The notes: generated from the letters alone by a model not told the origin. Counted from the first letter of the stretch, positions 37,254 to 47,212 are shown. The stretch is 64,000 nt of DNA from Thermus caldilimi (GCF_004684245.1 NZ_CP038452.1:1350796-1414795); one strand, 5' to 3'. Numbers and translations: made by a program.

Positions 37254-38488
37254 CACGCCACCTCCTTTAGAAGCTTGCCCTCGATCACGGGCAGAACGCA
37301 CACCAGAATGTAGGTCACGGTAAAGCCCAGTACCACCGAAAAGACCACCACGCTCCATTCAAACCAGGTGGGGAGGTAGGCAAAGACAAGGCGATGGTCC
37401 CGGTAAGCGTTTACCAGGCCCTCCAGCTTGGGGTGGACCAGGCTGGGAATGACCAGGTTGAGGCGGATGGCCAGGAAGGTGAAGGCCACCAGAAAGCTGG
37501 CGAGACCTACGGCCCCTATCTGGCCCCGCAAGCCAAAGGCCAACAGGAGCCAGATGGGAACCACCACCCCGAGCAGGATGTGGAACACCCAGTACACGTA
37601 CCAGAAGGGGCCGAACAGGGTGTTCCACAGCGCCTTGAACTCGGAACCCACCCCGTACCACATGGGAATGGAGTACTCCGCCCATTCCAAGAGGAGGTCA
37701 AAAAGGATAAGCCCTAACACGATCCGGCCCAGGAGAAGGCTAAGCTCCCTCCACTCCCCGTCCTTCCTGGGCCAGAAGAACACGTAGGCTGCGGTCATCA
37801 GCGCCCCGCCCGAGAGGAGGGCACCCGTGAGAAAGAGGATGGGGTAGATGGGGCTATGCCACAGATCCTGGGCTACCACCGTACCGAAGAGGGCACCCAC
37901 ACCCCCGTGGAAGGCGATAGCCAAGGGGACGCCAATGGTCCCCAAAACCCTGGTGATGCCCTCGTCCCGCTGTATCTCCTCCTGGGTAAAGGGGGTCTTC
38001 CGCCCCTTGACGAGGAAGCGCGCCAGAAATCCGGTTATGCCACCCCTATCCGCATACCGGGGCAGGTGGCGCCTCAGGGCGTAGTAGAGCTCCGCAAGAA
38101 GGAGCAACCCATAGGCGGTATAAAGCCACACCATCCAGGCCATCATGGAGCGGAAGTTGGGCCTCAGGTAGACGTAATAAAACCGCTCCATGTGTCCCAG
38201 GTCAAACCAGATGGTAACCAGAGCCATTAGTAGGCTGGCCAAGGCCACCACCAGGGCCAAGGGAGCGATGGGCTCCAGCTTGCGCACCCCAAAGACATAG
38301 ACCAAGGCGGAAAGCAGGAAAGCTCCCGCCGAGAGGCCAATGAAGTAGATATACGCGGCCACCCACAGACCCCAGGGCACGTAGCTGCCGTATCCCGCCA
38401 GTTGGTGGCCGGTGGCGAAGCGCAAGAAGAAACCCACAAGGCCTATGGCCGCTAAAACCCCGTAGAGGATCCGACCCCAAACGCGCAT
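37253..38488 (-). CDS. ttrC: NrfD/TtrC-type membrane quinol oxidoreductase subunit
   Basis: A 411-residue integral membrane protein of the NrfD/PsrC family with about nine or ten helices (AAIGLVGFFLRFATGHQLAGYG near the start). Such subunits oxidise menaquinol and pass electrons to the Fe-S subunit. An extra loop with YADRGGITGFLARFLVKGRK is unusual. It sits between the Fe-S subunit gene and the molybdoenzyme gene, all on the minus strand and nearly touching, so an operon is certain. Confidence 0.8.
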   Translation of the reverse strand: MRVWGRILYGVLAAIGLVGFFLRFATGHQLAGYGSYVPWGLWVAAYIYFIGLSAGAFLLSALVYVFGVRKLEPIAPLALVVALASLLMALVTIWFDLGHMERFYYVYLRPNFRSMMAWMVWLYTAYGLLLLAELYYALRRHLPRYADRGGITGFLARFLVKGRKTPFTQEEIQRDEGITRVLGTIGVPLAIAFHGGVGALFGTVVAQDLWHSPIYPILFLTGALLSGGALMTAAYVFFWPRKDGEWRELSLLLGRIVLGLILFDLLLEWAEYSIPMWYGVGSEFKALWNTLFGPFWYVYWVFHILLGVVVPIWLLLAFGLRGQIGAVGLASFLVAFTFLAIRLNLVIPSLVHPKLEGLVNAYRDHRLVFAYLPTWFEWSVVVFSVVLGFTVTYILVCVLPVIEGKLLKEVA

Positions 38489-38500
38489 CCTTGCCCTCCT

Positions 38501-39376
38501 TTACACCAGGTAGTAGACCCTGGGTTCCGTACCCAGCTCTTCCTTAAGCCGCATGGCATTGGGCTGGTGGATGAGCTGGAAAACCAGGCTTTCCGGATCG
38601 GAGGCATCCCCGAAAAAGGTAGCCCGACCGATGCAGGTGGCCACGCACTGGGGCAAGAGCCCGTGCTCGATGCGGTGCAAGCAGAAGCTGCACTTGCGGG
38701 CGTTGCCCACGGGGCTACCGGGTGCCACCCCTTCCTTACGCACGTGAACTTCACCCCACTCAAATGTGGGAAGTTCCTCGTAGGGCATCTGCCCATGGCC
38801 CGGGGTATCCTGCGTCCAATTCTCCCCAAAGTCGAAGGTGCGGGCCTGGTAGGGGCAGGAAACCAGGCAGTAGCGGCAGCCGATACAGGCGTCGTAGTCG
38901 ATCTCCACGATGCCGTCTTCCCGCTTCCAAGTAGCCCCCACCGGGCAGACGGGAACGCAAGGAGGGTTGTCGCACTGCATGCAAGGCCGGGGCAGGAACT
39001 TCCAGGTCACCTGCGGGTAGACACCCACCTGCTCCTCCACCACAGGACGGTAGACCACCCCAGGGGGAAGCTTGTTCTCCACGGCGCAGGAGATGGTGCA
39101 GGCGTGGCAACCCACGCACTTGCGGGTGTCGATCACCATGACCCACTTGGGAGTGGTGCCCTTGTTCAGGGCCCGCTCCAGATCCCGTTGCATGCGCAAA
39201 AGAACATCCTCATACTCCAGCTCGAGCAGGATGGGCCCATCGGGAGGTCTTGGGGGTAGCTCCACCTTGGAAGGTTCGGCCCCAGCCTTCACCGGCTGAC
39301 CCCCCAGCACCATGCCGGCGAAGACCGTGGAGGCCACCTTCTCCAGAAAGGCCCTGCGGCTTTCCACCTCGTTCAT
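38501..39376 (-). CDS. ttrB: 4x[4Fe-4S] ferredoxin subunit, TtrB-like
   Basis: A 291-residue electron-transfer subunit with a Tat signal ([12 protein letters not shown]). It carries four cysteine clusters: [35 protein letters not shown], and CSFCLHRI with CVATC. I chose ATG 39376, as it places the Tat motif at residues 5-12 and has GGAGGTG before it; an ATG at 39421 is also possible. By family knowledge it transfers electrons from TtrC to TtrA. First gene of the ttrBCA operon, divergent from its sensor genes. Confidence 0.85.
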   Translation of the reverse strand: MNEVESRRAFLEKVASTVFAGMVLGGQPVKAGAEPSKVELPPRPPDGPILLELEYEDVLLRMQRDLERALNKGTTPKWVMVIDTRKCVGCHACTISCAVENKLPPGVVYRPVVEEQVGVYPQVTWKFLPRPCMQCDNPPCVPVCPVGATWKREDGIVEIDYDACIGCRYCLVSCPYQARTFDFGENWTQDTPGHGQMPYEELPTFEWGEVHVRKEGVAPGSPVGNARKCSFCLHRIEHGLLPQCVATCIGRATFFGDASDPESLVFQLIHQPNAMRLKEELGTEPRVYYLV

Positions 39377-39433
39377 ACCCACCTCCACGGCCAGGTTAGG
39401 AAAGTCAAAGGCGGTCTTCATCGGCGTTTCTCC

Positions 39434-39456
39434 GACAACCCGCCCGGACGGGTGTC
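39434..39456. promoter_or_regulatory. inverted repeat in the ttr divergent promoter region
   Basis: GACAACCCG (39434-39442) faces CGGGTGTC (39449-39456), an imperfect inverted repeat differing by one base insertion. It lies between ttrB and the PhnD-like gene and could be the site for the response regulator. Confidence 0.4.
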
Positions 39457-39507
39457 CTCGGGAAAACACCTACAAACCCCGGGACCTTCGTCACGGGCAA
39501 GCCTGGG

Positions 39508-39513
39508 CATACT
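39508..39513 (+). promoter_or_regulatory. -10 box of the ttr sensor genes
   Basis: CATACT ends 6 bases before the ATG at 39520, implying a leaderless transcript. No clear -35 box was found. Confidence 0.4.
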
Positions 39514-39519
39514 AAAGAC

Positions 39520-40347
39520 ATGGCCCGAATCTGGCCCCTGGTGTTTCTCCTCCTGGGCTGCGCCCGGATCCCGGAAGCCGGGCCCTTGGCTCCCCTTCCC
39601 CCCATCCGCCTCGAGGAAGAAGCCACCCTGCGCATCGCCGTGGCGGGCATCCTCTCCCCCAAAAGGAGCTACCCCTACTGGACCCTGGCCCACACCCTCT
39701 GGCCCCAGGCCACGGTATTGGGGCGGAGGGGGTACGGGGAGGTGCTGGACCTTCTGCACAAGGGCCAGGTGGAGATAGCCTTCCTATGCACCTTCGCCGC
39801 AGCCAAAGCGGTAGCGGAGGGTTACGGGGAGGTCATCGCCCGGTCGGTGCCCGCAAGCTGGACCCGGTACCGCAGCGTGGTCATCGTGCCGGCCACCTCG
39901 GACCGACAAAGCCTGGGGGATCTGGCGGGAGCCACCATGGCCTTTGTGGACCCCTTATCCAACACGGGCTACCTCCGCCCCATCCGGGAGCTCAAGGGGA
40001 GGGGCTATCGGCCGGAAATCTTTCTGGGCAAGATCCTCTTCACCTACGCCCACGACCGAGCGGTGGAGGCCGTGATCCGGGGCCTGGTGGAGGCCGCAGC
40101 GGTGGACGGAATGGTGCTGGATGCCATGATACGAAAGGACGCCGGGCTCAAGGAAAAGATCCGGGTCATCTGGGAAGGGCCCGAAGACCCACCCCCACCC
40201 GTGGTAGTGCGGAAGGGTGTAGCTCCTGAGCTCAAGCGGGAGATCCTAAAACGCTTGGAGGAAGCTGGACAGCTTCCGGAAGCGGGAATAGCCGGCTTCG
40301 CTCCCGCTAGCGACGCCCAGTATCGCCGCTTCCTGTTGGGGTTCTAG
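39520..40347 (+). CDS. PhnD-like substrate-binding lipoprotein of the ttr sensor
   Basis: A 275-residue protein with a lipoprotein signal (WPLVFLLLGC, Cys14). The mature part is a periplasmic binding fold of the PhnD/phosphonate type (ATLRIAVAGILSPKRSYPYW ... VPATSDRQSLGDLAGATMAF). In TtrS of Salmonella such a domain is fused to the kinase; here it is a separate protein directly before the kinase gene. It probably senses the electron acceptor outside the membrane. Ligand is not determined from sequence. Confidence 0.75.
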   Translation: MARIWPLVFLLLGCARIPEAGPLAPLPPIRLEEEATLRIAVAGILSPKRSYPYWTLAHTLWPQATVLGRRGYGEVLDLLHKGQVEIAFLCTFAAAKAVAEGYGEVIARSVPASWTRYRSVVIVPATSDRQSLGDLAGATMAFVDPLSNTGYLRPIRELKGRGYRPEIFLGKILFTYAHDRAVEAVIRGLVEAAAVDGMVLDAMIRKDAGLKEKIRVIWEGPEDPPPPVVVRKGVAPELKREILKRLEEAGQLPEAGIAGFAPASDAQYRRFLLGF

Positions 40348-40349
40348 TC

Positions 40350-41987
40350 ATGAAGGGAAGCTTCCGTGCGCGCCTGCTGGCGACCTTCGCTCTGGGCATG
40401 CTCTTCCTGGGGCTCGGACTCGGGGGAACCGCTTTCTTCCTGGTGAAGACAGGCCTGGAGGCCAGCCTCGAGGCCCGGGGCAAAGCCCAGACCCTCTACC
40501 TGGCCCGGCAGCTGGAAGAGGACCTCTTGGTCAACGACCTCTATGCCGTTTTCCGCCAGCTGGAGTCCCTGGTGGCAGAAGGCGTGTTGGGGTTTGTCCT
40601 AGGCCCCAAGGGGGAGGTGATGGTGCACACCTTCCCGGGCGGATTTCCCCTGAATCTAAAAACCCTAAAGGGTCGCTTCCGTTTCCAAGGGGAAATCTAT
40701 AGGCTTTACCGTAGCCCCATCGGGGATGGCTCTGTGGGTGCCTTGGCCTTGGCCTTTCCCGAAACCCCCCTCTGGCAGAAGCTGGCCCACCTTTTGGTCC
40801 TGGGCGCCTGGCTGGCCCTGGGGGTGGCCGCTTTGGCCTTCCTCCTGGTGAGCCGTGCGGCGGACCAGTTTCTTAAGCCCCTCGAGGCCCTGGTCCAAGG
40901 CGTGCGGGCCTGGCAAGAGGGACGGGAAGCAGTCCTTCCCGATCCCGGTGGGGAACTAAGGGTCCTCCACCAGGCTCTGGTGGCATACCGGGAAGGGGTG
41001 AAGCGACGGGAACAGGAGCTTTCCACCCTGAACCAGGTGGCGGAGGCCGTGAACCGGGCGGAAACCCCAGAAGAGGTGTTGCACAACGCCCTGGAAACCC
41101 TGGCCCAAAGCGGACTCTTCCGTTGCGGGGAAGCCTGGCTGGGCGAGGTGCGGGTGGGTAAGGTTCTCTGCCCCTACCAGGAGGAGAGGGACTGCCTCCT
41201 ACGGAAAGGCGTGCAAGGGCTCTACCACACCCTGGAACTTCCCGGAGCCCGCCTCTACCTGAACGCCGAAGCCCCCAAGGCCTTCCGGGAGGCTATCAAA
41301 GCCCCTATCGAAGCCGGGCTACACCGGGCCCGGTACACCCAGGCCCTAAAGGAAAGGGACCAGGAGCGTTCCCAGCTCCTCAAGGCCCTCATTCAGGCCC
41401 AAGAGGCGGAAAGGGCGCGCATCGCCCGCGATCTTCACGACCAGATAGGCCAGGTCCTTACGGGCATCGACCTGGGCTTGAGAGCGGTGAAGGAGGGGCG
41501 GCTGGAGGCGGTGCCCGCCCTGCAAGAGTTGGTGCGAAGCGCCATCCAGGATGTGCGCCACCTCTCCCGCTCCCTGCGCCCCTCCGCCTTGGACACCCTG
41601 GGCCTCGAGGCCGCTTTGAAACGCATGGCCGAAGAGTTCCAGGAAAGAACGGGGATCCGGGTCAACCTCCTTTGCCGCCTAAAGGGGCGGTTGCCGGAAA
41701 CCCACGAAACCACCCTCTACCGGGTGGTACAGGAGGCCCTCACCAACGTGGCCCGCCATGCCAAGGCAAAGCAGGTTTCCGTTGTCTTGCAACAAGAAGA
41801 GGAGGGGATCAACCTGGTGGTGGAGGACGACGGCCAAGGCTTCCCCCCGCAGGTCCAGCCTGGGTTGGGGATCCTGGGTATGCGGGAGAGGATAGAACTC
41901 CTAGGAGGCCGGTTCCAGATGGAAAGCCTCCAGGGGCTTGGCACCACCCTCTACGCCCGCATTCCCTTAAAGGAGGTGGAGGCGTGA
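40350..41987 (+). CDS. sensor histidine kinase, TtrS-like
   Basis: A 545-residue membrane kinase. Helices at about 8-32 and 150-170 flank a periplasmic region. A HAMP-like segment follows, then a GAF-like stretch (about 235-330). The HisKA_3 box is ARIARDLHDQIGQVLTGIDL (phospho-accepting His). The HATPase domain has VVQEALTNVARHAKA (N box), EDDGQGF and GLGILGMRERIELLGG. It lies 2 bases after the lipoprotein gene. With the adjacent regulator it forms a two-component system of the NarX/TtrS kind. Confidence 0.85.
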   Translation: MKGSFRARLLATFALGMLFLGLGLGGTAFFLVKTGLEASLEARGKAQTLYLARQLEEDLLVNDLYAVFRQLESLVAEGVLGFVLGPKGEVMVHTFPGGFPLNLKTLKGRFRFQGEIYRLYRSPIGDGSVGALALAFPETPLWQKLAHLLVLGAWLALGVAALAFLLVSRAADQFLKPLEALVQGVRAWQEGREAVLPDPGGELRVLHQALVAYREGVKRREQELSTLNQVAEAVNRAETPEEVLHNALETLAQSGLFRCGEAWLGEVRVGKVLCPYQEERDCLLRKGVQGLYHTLELPGARLYLNAEAPKAFREAIKAPIEAGLHRARYTQALKERDQERSQLLKALIQAQEAERARIARDLHDQIGQVLTGIDLGLRAVKEGRLEAVPALQELVRSAIQDVRHLSRSLRPSALDTLGLEAALKRMAEEFQERTGIRVNLLCRLKGRLPETHETTLYRVVQEALTNVARHAKAKQVSVVLQQEEEGINLVVEDDGQGFPPQVQPGLGILGMRERIELLGGRFQMESLQGLGTTLYARIPLKEVEA

Positions 41988-42601
41988 TCCGGGTCTTCCT
42001 GGTGGACGACCATCCCGTGGTGCGGGCAGGGATGCGCTACCTGTTGCAAGGAAAGGTGGAGATTGTGGGCGAGGCGGAAACAGGCCAGGAGGCCTTGCTG
42101 AAGATCCCCCAAGCCAGGCCCCAGGTAGTGATCTTGGATATCGCCCTACCTGACATGGACGGCATCCAGGTGGCGGAAAAGCTGAAGGCTCTTTACCCCG
42201 AAGCCCGGCTCCTGGCCCTGTCCATGTATGCGGAACCGGAGTATGCGGAACGTTTCCTCCAGGCCGGGGGCTCCGGGTACCTGCCCAAGGAGGCCATCGA
42301 GCGGGAACTGGAGGATGCCGTGTTGGCAGTGTCCCGAGGAGAGCACTACCTGCCGCAGAACCTCCTTTACCGCATGATCCAGGCCCAAACCGTCCGCAAG
42401 CCGGGGCCAGAGGTCCTCACGGAGCGCGAACTCATGGTGGTCCGTTATCTGGCCCAGGGCCTTTCCTACAGGGAGATCGCCGAGGCCATGGGTATCTCGG
42501 AAAAGACCGTGGCCACCTACCGGGAACGGGCGGCGGAAAAGCTCGGTCTGAGAAGCCGGGCCGAGCTGGTACGCTGGGCGGTAGAGGAAAAGCTTGTGTA
42601 A
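41984..42601 (+). CDS. LuxR/NarL-type response regulator, TtrR-like
   Basis: A 205-residue regulator. The receiver domain (1-118) has DD (FLVDDHPVV), the phospho-Asp in VILDIALPDMDG, and Lys in YLPKEA. The HTH domain (about 145-200) reads LTERELMVVRYLAQGLSYRE and ISEKTVATYRERAAEKLGL. The start is GTG at 41984, overlapping the kinase stop by 4 bases. It likely activates the divergent ttrBCA genes in the presence of the sensed acceptor. Confidence 0.85.
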   Translation: MIRVFLVDDHPVVRAGMRYLLQGKVEIVGEAETGQEALLKIPQARPQVVILDIALPDMDGIQVAEKLKALYPEARLLALSMYAEPEYAERFLQAGGSGYLPKEAIERELEDAVLAVSRGEHYLPQNLLYRMIQAQTVRKPGPEVLTERELMVVRYLAQGLSYREIAEAMGISEKTVATYRERAAEKLGLRSRAELVRWAVEEKLV

Positions 42602-42617
42602 GGGCCTCGAGGGCCCC

Positions 42618-42636
42618 ACCCCGCCCAGGGCGGGGT
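42618..42636. terminator. hairpin between the response regulator and gltB
   Basis: ACCCCGC (42618-42624) pairs with GCGGGGT (42630-42636) around CCAGG. It sits between two convergent genes, so it could terminate transcripts from both sides. No T run accompanies it. The palindrome GGGCCTCGAGGGCCC lies just before it. Confidence 0.4.
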
Positions 42637-42640
42637 ACCC

Positions 42641-45600
42641 CTACTCCGTGCTCACCCCCTGCTCCACCTGCTGGCTCACGGGCTCCACCATGCGGAAGTG
42701 CTGGGCGGGGTCCAAAAGGAGCTTCTCCAGGCGGGCCGCCTTCTCCTTCCGCTTGGCCTCGCGGAGAACGCGGATGTAAGCGGAAAGGAGCTCCCGCACG
42801 TCCTCCACCCCCCTGAGGTCCAAAGGCTTCACCGCCACCTTGGCCCCCTTGGCCAGGCGGCGCCGCATGGCCTCCTCCGTGAGGCCCATCTCCGGCCAGT
42901 GGCGCAGGTAGACCCGCCCCCCGGTCATGCCCGAGCAGATCCAGGGCCCAGGGTCCCCCAGGACCAAGGCCCGCCCCCGGGTCATGTACTCAAAGGCAAA
43001 CCCCTTGGCCTGGGCCCGGGCGGCCAGGTTGCCGAGCTCGTCCCTCAGGGGCCTTTCCGGCTCCCCGCCCAGGACCACATCCGCCCCGGAAAGCCGGATG
43101 CAGAAGCGGCTATCCGCCACCCCTTCCACGATGAGGAGACCCCCTATGGCCCCGTAGGCGAAGCTCTTGCCCACGGAGCCATCCACGTAGGCCCCGTAGG
43201 GGTTCCGGCCCTTGAGGATGGCCACCGTGCCCCCGAAAGCGCTCTTGGCCACCCCGTCCTGGGCACCTCCTTCCACCACCACCTTCATGCCCTCGAGGTT
43301 GAAGGCCGCCAGGCCATTCCCGGCCACGCTTCCCGCGTCAAAGCGGAGCTCCACCTCGGCGTCAAACCCCTTACCGTAAAGGCGCCTTCTTGCGATCTCC
43401 CCTGCCAGGTGGGCCCCCAGGGCGCGGTCGGTGGAGTTCACCGGGCCCTCCTGGAAGACCAGCTTGCGGCTTCCCTCCCCATAAGCCCCCATCACCACCT
43501 CGGTGACCGTGCGGGTGAGCTGGTTCAAGGGTTTCCTGAGCACATGGGCCGAGGTATCCTTAAGCCACTCGGGCTCCTCCACGGGCAGGAAGAAGTAGGA
43601 AAGGTCCAGCTCCTCTAGGTGGTCCCGCTGGTAGAGGAGGTCCACCCGGCCCCTCAGCTCCTTAAGGGAGCGGGCCCCCAAAGCGGCCACCAGCTCGCGC
43701 AGGGCCTCCCCCTTGGCCTCGAAGAAACGGGTGAGGTGCTCCACCGCCCGATCCAGGTCCTGGGGCACGAAGCGCTTGAGGCCGTGGGCCAAAGCCTCCT
43801 CCACCGTCTCGATCTGGGTGGTGATGCCCACGTGGCAGGTGTCCAGCTGGCATCCCCGGCAGATGGTGCAGCCGATGGCCACCATGGCCATGGTGGCCAT
43901 GCCCACCCGGTCCGCCCCCAGGAGGACCATGCGCAAGACGTCGTAGGCGGTCTTGAGGCCGCCATCCGCCCAGATCTCCACCCGGTCGCGAAGCCCCGCC
44001 CGCACCAAGGCCCGGTGGGCCCGCCGCACCCCGATCTCCACGGGAAGCCCCGCATACTTGAGGGCGTGGAGCCTGGCCGCCCCCGTCCCCCCCTCAAACC
44101 CTGAGAGGGTGATCACATCCGCTCCCGCCTTGGCGATCCCCACGGCGATGGTGCCGATCCCAGGGATGACGGGCACCTTCACGGAAACCAGGGCCTTGGG
44201 GTTCACCGTCTTTAGCTCTTCGATGAGCTGGGCCAGGTCCTCGATGGAGTAGAGGTCGTGGTTGTTGGAGGGGCTGATGAGGTCCACCCCGGGCACGGCG
44301 TTGCGGGCGGCGGCCACCTTGGGGGAAACCTTTTTGCCCGGCAGGTGCCCTCCCTCCCCCGGCTTGGCCCCCTGGCCGATCTTGATCTCGATGACCGTGG
44401 CGGAGTTCAGCATGTAGGCGTGGACGCCAAACCGACCACTGGCCACCTGCTGCCCCCGCCAGTGGGTGTACCGGCCCAGCATGTCGGGGATCTCCCCACC
44501 TTCCCCGTTGATGCAGAGCATGTTGAGGCGCTTGGCCGCCTCCACATAGGCGCGGAAGGAGGCTTCCCCTTGCGAACCGAAGCTCATGGCGCTGATGAGG
44601 AAGGGCAGGGAGTGCCCCCCCACGGAGAGGTCCACCTCCTCGGGGGAAACCTCGCTCCTTTCCGGGAAGCGCACCTCCAGAAGCTGCCTGGCCGCCACCG
44701 GGCTTTCCCGCTCCAGGGAGCGGACCTTTTCCTGGAAGTGGCTGTAGGGGGCCTGACCGCTGGCCACCTCCTGGGCCGCCTTGTAGATCCGGGGGTTGAA
44801 GCGGAAGTCCTTGGCGGGCATGACCTTCTCCGCCCGGAATAAGCCCTCCCGCTCCAAAAGGGTGCGCTCCAGCTCCAAAAAGCCGTAGCCTCCGGTCTCC
44901 GAACCCAGGAAGTTCCGGGTACCGAAGTAGTCGGCCAGCTCCGGCTTGAGCCCGAGGGCGCTGAAGATCTTCCCGTAGCCCCTTAGCTCGTGGATGCCCA
45001 TGGTGGAGATGACCTTCTCCAGACCCTTGCGCAGGGCCTCGAGGACATTGGCCACCCCCTTCCTCCCCTCCAGGGCCCGGGCCTTGTCCTCAAGAAGCCA
45101 AGGGGCCACCGCCTCCGCCCCCAGGCCCAGGAGGAAGGCCACGTCGTGAAGGTTTCTCACCCCTCCGGAGTGCACCAGGAGGGAGGTGCGCCGCCTCAAG
45201 GCGATCCCCTCGGCGTCCCGCTTCATGAGGGCCCGGTTCACCGCCGCCACCGCCAGGCCGATATCGATCCAGACCCCTCCTTGGAAAGCCTCCCGGTCGG
45301 AGAGGATGAGGACCTCGGCCCCCGCCTCCACCGCCCGCACCGCCTCCTCCTCCAGCCGCCTAAGCCCCAGGAGGAGGCCCTCCTCCACGGTGAACTGGGG
45401 CACCAGGGTATGGGTCTGGAAGCGCTCCTTGACCTCGGCCAGGGTCAGGGTGCCGAAGGCCTCCGCCAGGCCCTGGTCCTCCTCCAAGACGATGGGCAAA
45501 AGAAGCTCCTCCACCCTGCCCCCGCCCCGGCCGTCGGGCAAGGGGCGGCGGCCCAGGAGGGTGCGGGTGGAGAAGTGTTCGATCTCCCTTTCGCGGTCGA

Positions 45601-47119
45601 TGGCGGGGTTGGTCACCACCGCCACGGTCTCCTTGAAGAACTCGGAGAGGTTGGGCTTCTCCGGGTTCAAAGCGGCCAGGGGGCCGTCGTAGCCCAGGGA
45701 GCCGATGGGCTCGTTGCCCGTCTTGGCCAGGGCCTCGAGGTAGGCTCCATCCCACCGGTCCCAGCCGAAGGCCCGCTCCAAGCCCAAGGGAGGTGGAGCA
45801 GGCTTTTCCTCCACCTCTACCCCGCTCCCCCCGGCCACGGGGGGCGGGGCCTGGCGGATGGGCCCCGCAAGGTGGACCCGGTACCCCGCCACCGGGGTGC
45901 GGGCGGCGATCCGCTCCAGCACCAGGCGCTGGTGGCGGTCAAAGGGGTAGACCTTGGGCCCTTCCGGGGTCAGGCGCAGGTAAACCTTCTCCCCGGGAGC
46001 CAGGGGCTTGGGCTCGGCCACGAACTCCTCGGCGTTGAAAACCCCCCTTTCGGAGGAGAAGACGATCTCGTAAGGCGTTTCGAACTGCCAGAGGGGCCTC
46101 AAGCCCATGGCGTCGGTGGCGAAGACCGCCTCGTCCCGGTGGCGGCTCACGATGGCGGCAGGCCCCTGGGCCAAAGGCCCAAAGCGCTGGCGCAGGGCCA
46201 GATAAAGGTCCTGAAGCTCAGGAGCGAGCCCCTTCACCTCCCCCAGGACCGGGGGGAAGACCAGGTCCATGGCCTCGGGCAGGGAAAGCCCGTAGCGGTA
46301 GATGAGCCCCTCCAGCATGCGGTTCAGGTCCTGGGAGTCCGAGCCCCCGGTGCGGGGGATGCCCAGGTAATCCAGCTCCCTCCGGAGGCGCTCGATGGTG
46401 TTGATCTCCCCGTTGTGGCCCAGAAGGCCAAAGGGCTGGACCTGCTCGAAGGTGGAGAGGGTGTTGGTGGAGTAACGGTTGTGCCCCAGGGCGATGGCGC
46501 TTTTGAACTCGGGGCGGGAAAGCTCGGGGTAGTAGCGCTTCAGAAGCTCCGCCGCCCCCCGCACCTTATAGACCACGCTGTAGGTGGAGAGGGAAACCAC
46601 GTGGACGGGGAAGCTGGCCTCGAGCCTCAGGCCCAGCTCCCACAGGGGCGCATCCCCATCGGGGCTAAGCCCCGCCACCTGCACAAAGAGGGGCTCGGTG
46701 CGACGGCCCACGGGGCCCAGCACCTCGCTCACCACCTCCCCCAGGCGGAAGTGCACGGGCCGCACCCCAAGGGGCTGGCCCTCCCGCCTCAGGAGCTCTT
46801 GGAACTCCTCGAGGCGCCCCGCCTCGGTTTTGGGCAGGAAAAAGTGCCCCACGAAGAAGCGGGGATTAAAGGCCAGCTCCGGATCGAGCCCCGCCTCCTC
46901 CAGGAAGCGGGCCCACAGCTCCCGGGGGATGTCGGTTTGGATCCCGGTCCCATCTCCCTCGCCTCGGATGGCCCCCGCCCGGTGGGCCATGCGGTAAAGG
47001 CTTTCCAGGGTCCTCCGCACGATGCGGTGGGAGGGCTTGCCGCTTTTCTCCGCCATGGCGATGATGCCACAGGCATCCTGGCCTAGGGGGATATCCGGGT
47101 AGGCTTCCTTCCAGGTCAT
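42641..47119 (-). CDS. gltB: glutamate synthase, large subunit
   Basis: A 1492-residue enzyme that makes two glutamates from glutamine and 2-oxoglutarate. The class II amidotransferase domain begins after a 16-residue propeptide at Cys17 (GQDACGII), which becomes the N-terminal nucleophile. The central and FMN domains span about 480-1200. The [3Fe-4S] cysteines are in CTICRGCQLDTCHVGITTQ. The C-terminal GXGXG domain carries GGTVAILKGRNPYGAYVDGS. I chose ATG at 47119, since an upstream in-frame ATG gives a non-conserved extension. The small subunit gene gltD is not next to it. Confidence 0.95.
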   Translation of the reverse strand: MTWKEAYPDIPLGQDACGIIAMAEKSGKPSHRIVRRTLESLYRMAHRAGAIRGEGDGTGIQTDIPRELWARFLEEAGLDPELAFNPRFFVGHFFLPKTEAGRLEEFQELLRREGQPLGVRPVHFRLGEVVSEVLGPVGRRTEPLFVQVAGLSPDGDAPLWELGLRLEASFPVHVVSLSTYSVVYKVRGAAELLKRYYPELSRPEFKSAIALGHNRYSTNTLSTFEQVQPFGLLGHNGEINTIERLRRELDYLGIPRTGGSDSQDLNRMLEGLIYRYGLSLPEAMDLVFPPVLGEVKGLAPELQDLYLALRQRFGPLAQGPAAIVSRHRDEAVFATDAMGLRPLWQFETPYEIVFSSERGVFNAEEFVAEPKPLAPGEKVYLRLTPEGPKVYPFDRHQRLVLERIAARTPVAGYRVHLAGPIRQAPPPVAGGSGVEVEEKPAPPPLGLERAFGWDRWDGAYLEALAKTGNEPIGSLGYDGPLAALNPEKPNLSEFFKETVAVVTNPAIDREREIEHFSTRTLLGRRPLPDGRGGGRVEELLLPIVLEEDQGLAEAFGTLTLAEVKERFQTHTLVPQFTVEEGLLLGLRRLEEEAVRAVEAGAEVLILSDREAFQGGVWIDIGLAVAAVNRALMKRDAEGIALRRRTSLLVHSGGVRNLHDVAFLLGLGAEAVAPWLLEDKARALEGRKGVANVLEALRKGLEKVISTMGIHELRGYGKIFSALGLKPELADYFGTRNFLGSETGGYGFLELERTLLEREGLFRAEKVMPAKDFRFNPRIYKAAQEVASGQAPYSHFQEKVRSLERESPVAARQLLEVRFPERSEVSPEEVDLSVGGHSLPFLISAMSFGSQGEASFRAYVEAAKRLNMLCINGEGGEIPDMLGRYTHWRGQQVASGRFGVHAYMLNSATVIEIKIGQGAKPGEGGHLPGKKVSPKVAAARNAVPGVDLISPSNNHDLYSIEDLAQLIEELKTVNPKALVSVKVPVIPGIGTIAVGIAKAGADVITLSGFEGGTGAARLHALKYAGLPVEIGVRRAHRALVRAGLRDRVEIWADGGLKTAYDVLRMVLLGADRVGMATMAMVAIGCTICRGCQLDTCHVGITTQIETVEEALAHGLKRFVPQDLDRAVEHLTRFFEAKGEALRELVAALGARSLKELRGRVDLLYQRDHLEELDLSYFFLPVEEPEWLKDTSAHVLRKPLNQLTRTVTEVVMGAYGEGSRKLVFQEGPVNSTDRALGAHLAGEIARRRLYGKGFDAEVELRFDAGSVAGNGLAAFNLEGMKVVVEGGAQDGVAKSAFGGTVAILKGRNPYGAYVDGSVGKSFAYGAIGGLLIVEGVADSRFCIRLSGADVVLGGEPERPLRDELGNLAARAQAKGFAFEYMTRGRALVLGDPGPWICSGMTGGRVYLRHWPEMGLTEEAMRRRLAKGAKVAVKPLDLRGVEDVRELLSAYIRVLREAKRKEKAARLEKLLLDPAQHFRMVEPVSQQVEQGVSTE

Positions 47120-47183
47120 CTTGGGGCTCCTTCTTGCGGCTCGGGGGTTTGGTGTAGGCAAAGATATGCGCGTCGTTCCTCGG

Positions 47184-47212
47184 ATTATACACCCCCCTGG
47201 GGGTAGGGTCAA
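47184..47212 (-). promoter_or_regulatory. promoter of gltB
   Basis: On the minus strand TTGACC (47212-47207) and TATAAT (47189-47184) are 17 bases apart, the best promoter in this region. The leader is about 58 bases. Confidence 0.8.

Noticed and set aside
44990-47086. 698-codon ORF antisense to gltB
   Set aside because: Shadow of the gltB frame; rich in Gly, Gln and His, no family resemblance.
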